A stretch of DNA of 64,000 nt from positions 1,488,001 through 1,552,000 of the forward strand of contig NZ_CP101417.1 in NCBI RefSeq assembly GCF_024339125.1, in the 5' to 3' direction. The DNA comes from Xanthomonas hortorum. GTDB taxonomy: Bacteria; Pseudomonadota; Gammaproteobacteria; Xanthomonadales; Xanthomonadaceae. This document shows, piece by piece, positions 60,749 to 64,000 of this stretch. The notes beneath the pieces were generated by a model. The model worked only from the letters and a program-made list of their open reading frames with translations, did no database searches and was not told where the DNA came from. A program made the translations under genes and the position numbers. Position 1 is the stretch's first letter; each line of letters opens with the position of its first letter.

Positions 60749-63700
60749 ATGAATTCCCAGTCCAACCTGTCGCCGGCGCAGCCGGGCGCGTCCCTGTTCA
60801 CTGATTCGCTTGCCGAGCAGCGCGCGCAGCAGTTCCGCATGCGGCGGTTGCAGGTGCACAACTGGGGCACGTTCAACGGCTTGACCGAGGTGCCGATCGC
60901 GGAGAAAGGCTTCCTGTTCGTCGGCCGCTCCGGGTCCGGCAAGTCGACCTTGCTGGATGCGATGTCGGCACTGCTGACCCCGCCCAGCATCGTCGACTTC
61001 AATGCCGCCGCACGCGAGGCCGAGCGCAGTGGGCGCGATCGCAGCCTGGTGTCGTATGTGCGTGGGGCCTGGGCCGATCAGCAGGACAGCGCCTCGGGCG
61101 AAATCGCCACCCAATACCTGCGCAAGGGTGCCACCTGGTCTGCGCTGGTGCTGGAATACCGCAACGCGCATGGCGAGACGGTCAGTCTGATTCGCCTGTT
61201 CTGGATCGCCGGCAGCGGCAATGCCGCGGCCGATGTGCGCCGCCATTACATGGTCGCGCCGCGCAGCTTCGATGTGGCCAGCGAGCTGGATGGCTTCGAT
61301 CTGGATCTGCGCAAGCTCAAGGCGCGTCTCGGCGAGGAGGTCGCGCATTTCGATGGCTTTGCCGGCTACGCAGAGCGCTTCCGGCATGTGCTGGGCATCG
61401 GCAACGAGATGGCGTTGCGGTTGTTGCACAAGACCCAGTCGGCCAAGAATCTGGGCGATCTCAATGTGTTCCTGCGCGGCTTCATGCTGGACGAGCCGCG
61501 CACGTTCGAAGCGGCCGACCGGCTGGTGGAAGACTTCGCCGAACTCGACGGCGCCCATCATGCGGTGGTCACCGCACGCCGCCAGGTGGAAACGCTGAGC
61601 CCGGCACGTGAACACCATGCGGCGCTGATGGCTCTGCGCCACAGCGTCGGCGAGTTGCGCGAGCTGCAGCTGGGCGTGGACAGCTATCGCGAACAGCAGC
61701 GTCTGGCCTTGCTGGAGACGCGCCTGCACGAGCTCGACAGCCAGGACCGCGGGCTGGCCGGCGAAGAAGGCCAGCGGCGTGAGTCGCTGGACAATCAGGA
61801 ACAGAAACTCGCCGGGCTGGAACGCGAACAACGCGCCGCCGGTGGCGAACAGATCGAGGAGCTCGAACGCGAGCGCGCCCGGGTCGAGCGCGAGCGCGAC
61901 GAGCGTCTGCGGCGTCGCGTGCAGATCGAACAGGCCTGCCGCCAGCTCGGCACCGCCCTGGCCGCAGGCGCCAGCGGCTTTGCCGAGCAGATCGCGCATG
62001 CCCAGACCGTGCTGGAGAACGGCAAGCACGACGCCAGCGCGCTGGATGAGGCGATCGCCGAGCGCATGGGTGCGCGCCGCGACGATGAGCGGCGCTTTGC
62101 CGAGATCCGCGCCGAACTGGATGCGTTGAAGCGCGCCCCGTCGAGCATGCCGGCACCGATGCAGGCCTTGCGTGCGCGCCTGTGCGAGGACACCGGTATT
62201 GCCGAAGCCGCGCTGCCGTTCGTTGGCGAACTGGTGCAGGTGCGCGAGGATCAGGCGGCCTGGCGCGGCGCGATCGAGCGCGTGCTGAGCGGTTTTGCGC
62301 AGTCGCTGCTGGTGGACGAGCGGCATTACGCGCAGGTCAGCGAATGGGTCAACCGCACCCACATCGGCACGCGGCTGGTGTATTTCCGGGTACGCCGCAA
62401 CGACGCGCTGCATGCGCGCACGCCGGATGCGCGCGCATTGCCGGGCAAGCTGCAACTGCGCGAGCATGCCTTCACCGAGTGGCTGCGCAACGAGTTGATG
62501 CGTCGCTTCGATTACGAATGCGTCGACAACGCCGCCGCGCTGCGCAATGCCGACCGCGCCATCACTCGCGAGGGGCAGGTCAAGCATCCCGGCGATCGCT
62601 ACGAAAAGGACGACCGCCATGCGGTCAACGACCGCAAACGCTGGTTGCTGGGTCACGACAACCGCGACAAGCTCAAGGTGTTCGAGCGCGAGGCGCAGAC
62701 GCTGGCCCAGCGCATCGCCGGCTGCGATGCCGACGTGGCCGCGCTGCGCAAGCAGCGCGAGCAGGACCAGGAACGGCAGCTGGCCGCGCACACCCTGGTG
62801 GAGCGCGACTGGGACGAGATCGATGTCGGCCCCAAGCTGCAGCGCCTGAGCGATATCGACGAACAGCTGCAGCAGCTGCGCGAAGGCAACAGCGGCCTGC
62901 GCGCGCTCGGCCAGGCGATCGAGACCGCGCGCACCTTGCGCGACCAGGCCAAGCGCACCTACGAGGAAGTGCGGCTGGAGCGCGCGCAGCTGGCGCGCGA
63001 GCGTGTCCGGCTCGAACAGCAGCACGCCGCCTGCGCCAGCCGTGCCGGCACCGCCGCGCTCACGCCCACCCAGCTGCAGGGCCTGCGCGAACGCCTGGCG
63101 GCGTTGGCACCGCTGTCGCTGGACAACCTGGAAGCGCATTTCCGTGTGGTCGAGCGCGGCCTGGCCGAGCAACTGGCCGAGAGCCAGGGCCGCGACAGCC
63201 GGCTCAGCGCGCAGCTGCTCGATTGCTTCCGCAAGTACTGCCAGCAATGGCCGGAAGACAGCGGCGATTTCACCGTAAGCCTGGCCAGTGCCGACGATTT
63301 CCTCGCGCGGCTGGATCGCCTGGAAAGCGATGGCCTGCCGCGCCACGAGCACCGCTTCTTCGACCTGCTGCAGACCCAGAGCAAGAACAATCTGCTCGCC
63401 CTGCAGCGCCACACCGCCGAGGCCCACAAGGGCATCAAGCAACGCATGGACGAGGTCAACGCCAGTCTGGAGCAGGTGCCGTTCAATCGCGGCACGCTGC
63501 TGACCATCGAGGTCAGCGACCGTCGCCTGAGCGAAGTGCAGGAATTCCAGCAACAATTGCGTGCGGTGCTGTCGCATCAACAGACCGAAGACCGCGCACT
63601 GGCCGAGGCGCAGTTTTCCACCTTGCGCGAGCTGGTGGCGCGCCTGGGCGCGCAGGAACCGGAGGCACGCCGCTGGCGCGAGCAGGTGCTGGACGTGCGC

Positions 63701-64000
63701 CTGCATGTGGAATTCATCGGCGTTGAACTGGACGCACAGACCCGCGCGCAGGTGGAGATCTACCGCAGCGGCGCCGGCAAATCCGGCGGTCAACGCCAGA
63801 AGCTGGCAACCACCTGCCTGGCCGCTGCGTTGCGCTACCAGCTCGGCGGCGAAGACGGCGAGTTGCCGCGTTACTGCGCGGTGGTGCTGGACGAAGCCTT
63901 CGACAAGGCCGACAACGAATTCACCGCGCTGGCGATGAACATCTTCGAGAACTTCGGTTTCCAGATGGTGGTGGCCACACCACTGAAATCGGTGATGACG
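60749..64000 (+). CDS. jetC: Wadjet JetC, SMC-type ATPase (3' end outside window)
   Basis: 1084 codons visible without a stop. N-terminal ATP-binding head with Walker A VGRSGSGKSTLLDAMSALLT (residues ~54-73), long coiled-coil arms (residues ~300-560 and ~650-960; LEREQRAAGGEQIEELERER), a hinge-like region around 560-640, and the C-terminal head with signature SGGQRQKLATTCLAAAL and Walker B YCAVVLDEAFDKADNEF. This is the MukB-like motor of Wadjet. The sequence is in frame throughout. jetD, encoding the TOPRIM nuclease that cuts the plasmid, should follow beyond the right edge. Confidence 0.93.
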   Translation, partial: MNSQSNLSPAQPGASLFTDSLAEQRAQQFRMRRLQVHNWGTFNGLTEVPIAEKGFLFVGRSGSGKSTLLDAMSALLTPPSIVDFNAAAREAERSGRDRSLVSYVRGAWADQQDSASGEIATQYLRKGATWSALVLEYRNAHGETVSLIRLFWIAGSGNAAADVRRHYMVAPRSFDVASELDGFDLDLRKLKARLGEEVAHFDGFAGYAERFRHVLGIGNEMALRLLHKTQSAKNLGDLNVFLRGFMLDEPRTFEAADRLVEDFAELDGAHHAVVTARRQVETLSPAREHHAALMALRHSVGELRELQLGVDSYREQQRLALLETRLHELDSQDRGLAGEEGQRRESLDNQEQKLAGLEREQRAAGGEQIEELERERARVERERDERLRRRVQIEQACRQLGTALAAGASGFAEQIAHAQTVLENGKHDASALDEAIAERMGARRDDERRFAEIRAELDALKRAPSSMPAPMQALRARLCEDTGIAEAALPFVGELVQVREDQAAWRGAIERVLSGFAQSLLVDERHYAQVSEWVNRTHIGTRLVYFRVRRNDALHARTPDARALPGKLQLREHAFTEWLRNELMRRFDYECVDNAAALRNADRAITREGQVKHPGDRYEKDDRHAVNDRKRWLLGHDNRDKLKVFEREAQTLAQRIAGCDADVAALRKQREQDQERQLAAHTLVERDWDEIDVGPKLQRLSDIDEQLQQLREGNSGLRALGQAIETARTLRDQAKRTYEEVRLERAQLARERVRLEQQHAACASRAGTAALTPTQLQGLRERLAALAPLSLDNLEAHFRVVERGLAEQLAESQGRDSRLSAQLLDCFRKYCQQWPEDSGDFTVSLASADDFLARLDRLESDGLPRHEHRFFDLLQTQSKNNLLALQRHTAEAHKGIKQRMDEVNASLEQVPFNRGTLLTIEVSDRRLSEVQEFQQQLRAVLSHQQTEDRALAEAQFSTLRELVARLGAQEPEARRWREQVLDVRLHVEFIGVELDAQTRAQVEIYRSGAGKSGGQRQKLATTCLAAALRYQLGGEDGELPRYCAVVLDEAFDKADNEFTALAMNIFENFGFQMVVATPLKSVMT

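Noticed and set aside
60725..63793. A 1022-codon open frame on the minus strand opposite jetC
   Set aside because: jetC has clear Walker and signature motifs in the plus frame throughout; the antisense frame is a by-product of high GC at codon position 3.
1..64000. rRNA, tRNA or riboswitch genes
   Set aside because: Scanned by eye for conserved rRNA stretches and tRNA-like cloverleaf/TTC arms near integration points; none was convincing, though a covariance search could find small RNAs I cannot see.

Overview
The window looks like an accessory-rich segment of a plant-pathogenic Xanthomonas chromosome, most probably X. campestris (pv. campestris or raphani). Reasons: transcription activator-like effector (TALE) genes, type III effectors with perfect or near-perfect plant-inducible promoter (PIP) boxes, Xanthomonadaceae-type VirB/VirD4 T4SS effectors with immunity lipoproteins, high GC throughout, and TALEs built mainly of 35-residue repeats, a trait I associate with the Hax2-type TALEs of X. 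campestris. The species call is inference.

Layout. 1-18.6 kb: a mobile effector archive. It holds the 3' tip of one TALE gene at the left edge, a complete TALE (17.5 repeats, + strand), a 60-bp-repeat protein gene, an IS3-family element, and an 8.6-kb IS5-bounded composite element carrying resolvase, res-like DNA, vapBC and a second TALE (19.5 repeats, - strand). That element sits inside the 3' end of a lipase-like gene. TnXax1-type ~91-bp palindromic inverted repeats punctuate the region as mobile insertion cassettes. 18.6-25.8 kb: higBA, a T4SS effector/immunity module bracketed by a 455-bp direct duplication, and a low-GC ParA plus RelA/SpoT-domain operon broken by an IS5 copy. 25.8-35.9 kb: an Mrr-type nuclease, an RluA-like pseudouridine synthase gene broken by a second near-identical IS5 copy, IS remnants, a XopL-family LRR effector with a perfect PIP box, a decayed IS5 copy, and an orphan T4SS immunity gene whose effector has been cut off. 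35.9-45.1 kb: secreted esterase, hipBA relics, a second T4SS effector/immunity pair, a VapBC/FitAB-like pair, a ParE toxin fused to a membrane/proline-rich domain, and a cardiolipin synthase. 45.3-48.3 kb: an IS3-family element with a clean 4-bp target duplication, then a PIP-box-controlled candidate effector (XopR-like). 48.5-58.4 kb: core-like genes, including an SDR/LysR divergent pair, an MFS permease, a marR-DUF1656-MFP-OMF-FUSC efflux operon and folE. 58.45-64 kb: jetA-jetB-jetC of a Wadjet-type plasmid-defence operon, with jetC running off the right edge.

Functionally the window combines three arsenals: type III effectors aimed at the plant (TALEs, XopL-like, XopR-like, possibly the lipase and the 60-bp-repeat protein), T4SS toxins and immunities aimed at rival bacteria, and anti-plasmid/anti-phage or stabilisation functions (Wadjet, ParA-RelA/SpoT, six toxin-antitoxin loci or relics). 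IS5- and IS3-family elements and TnXax1-type repeats have shuffled and broken many of these genes. Several breaks can be repaired exactly on paper by removing the IS and one target duplication. No rRNA, tRNA or CRISPR array was recognised.
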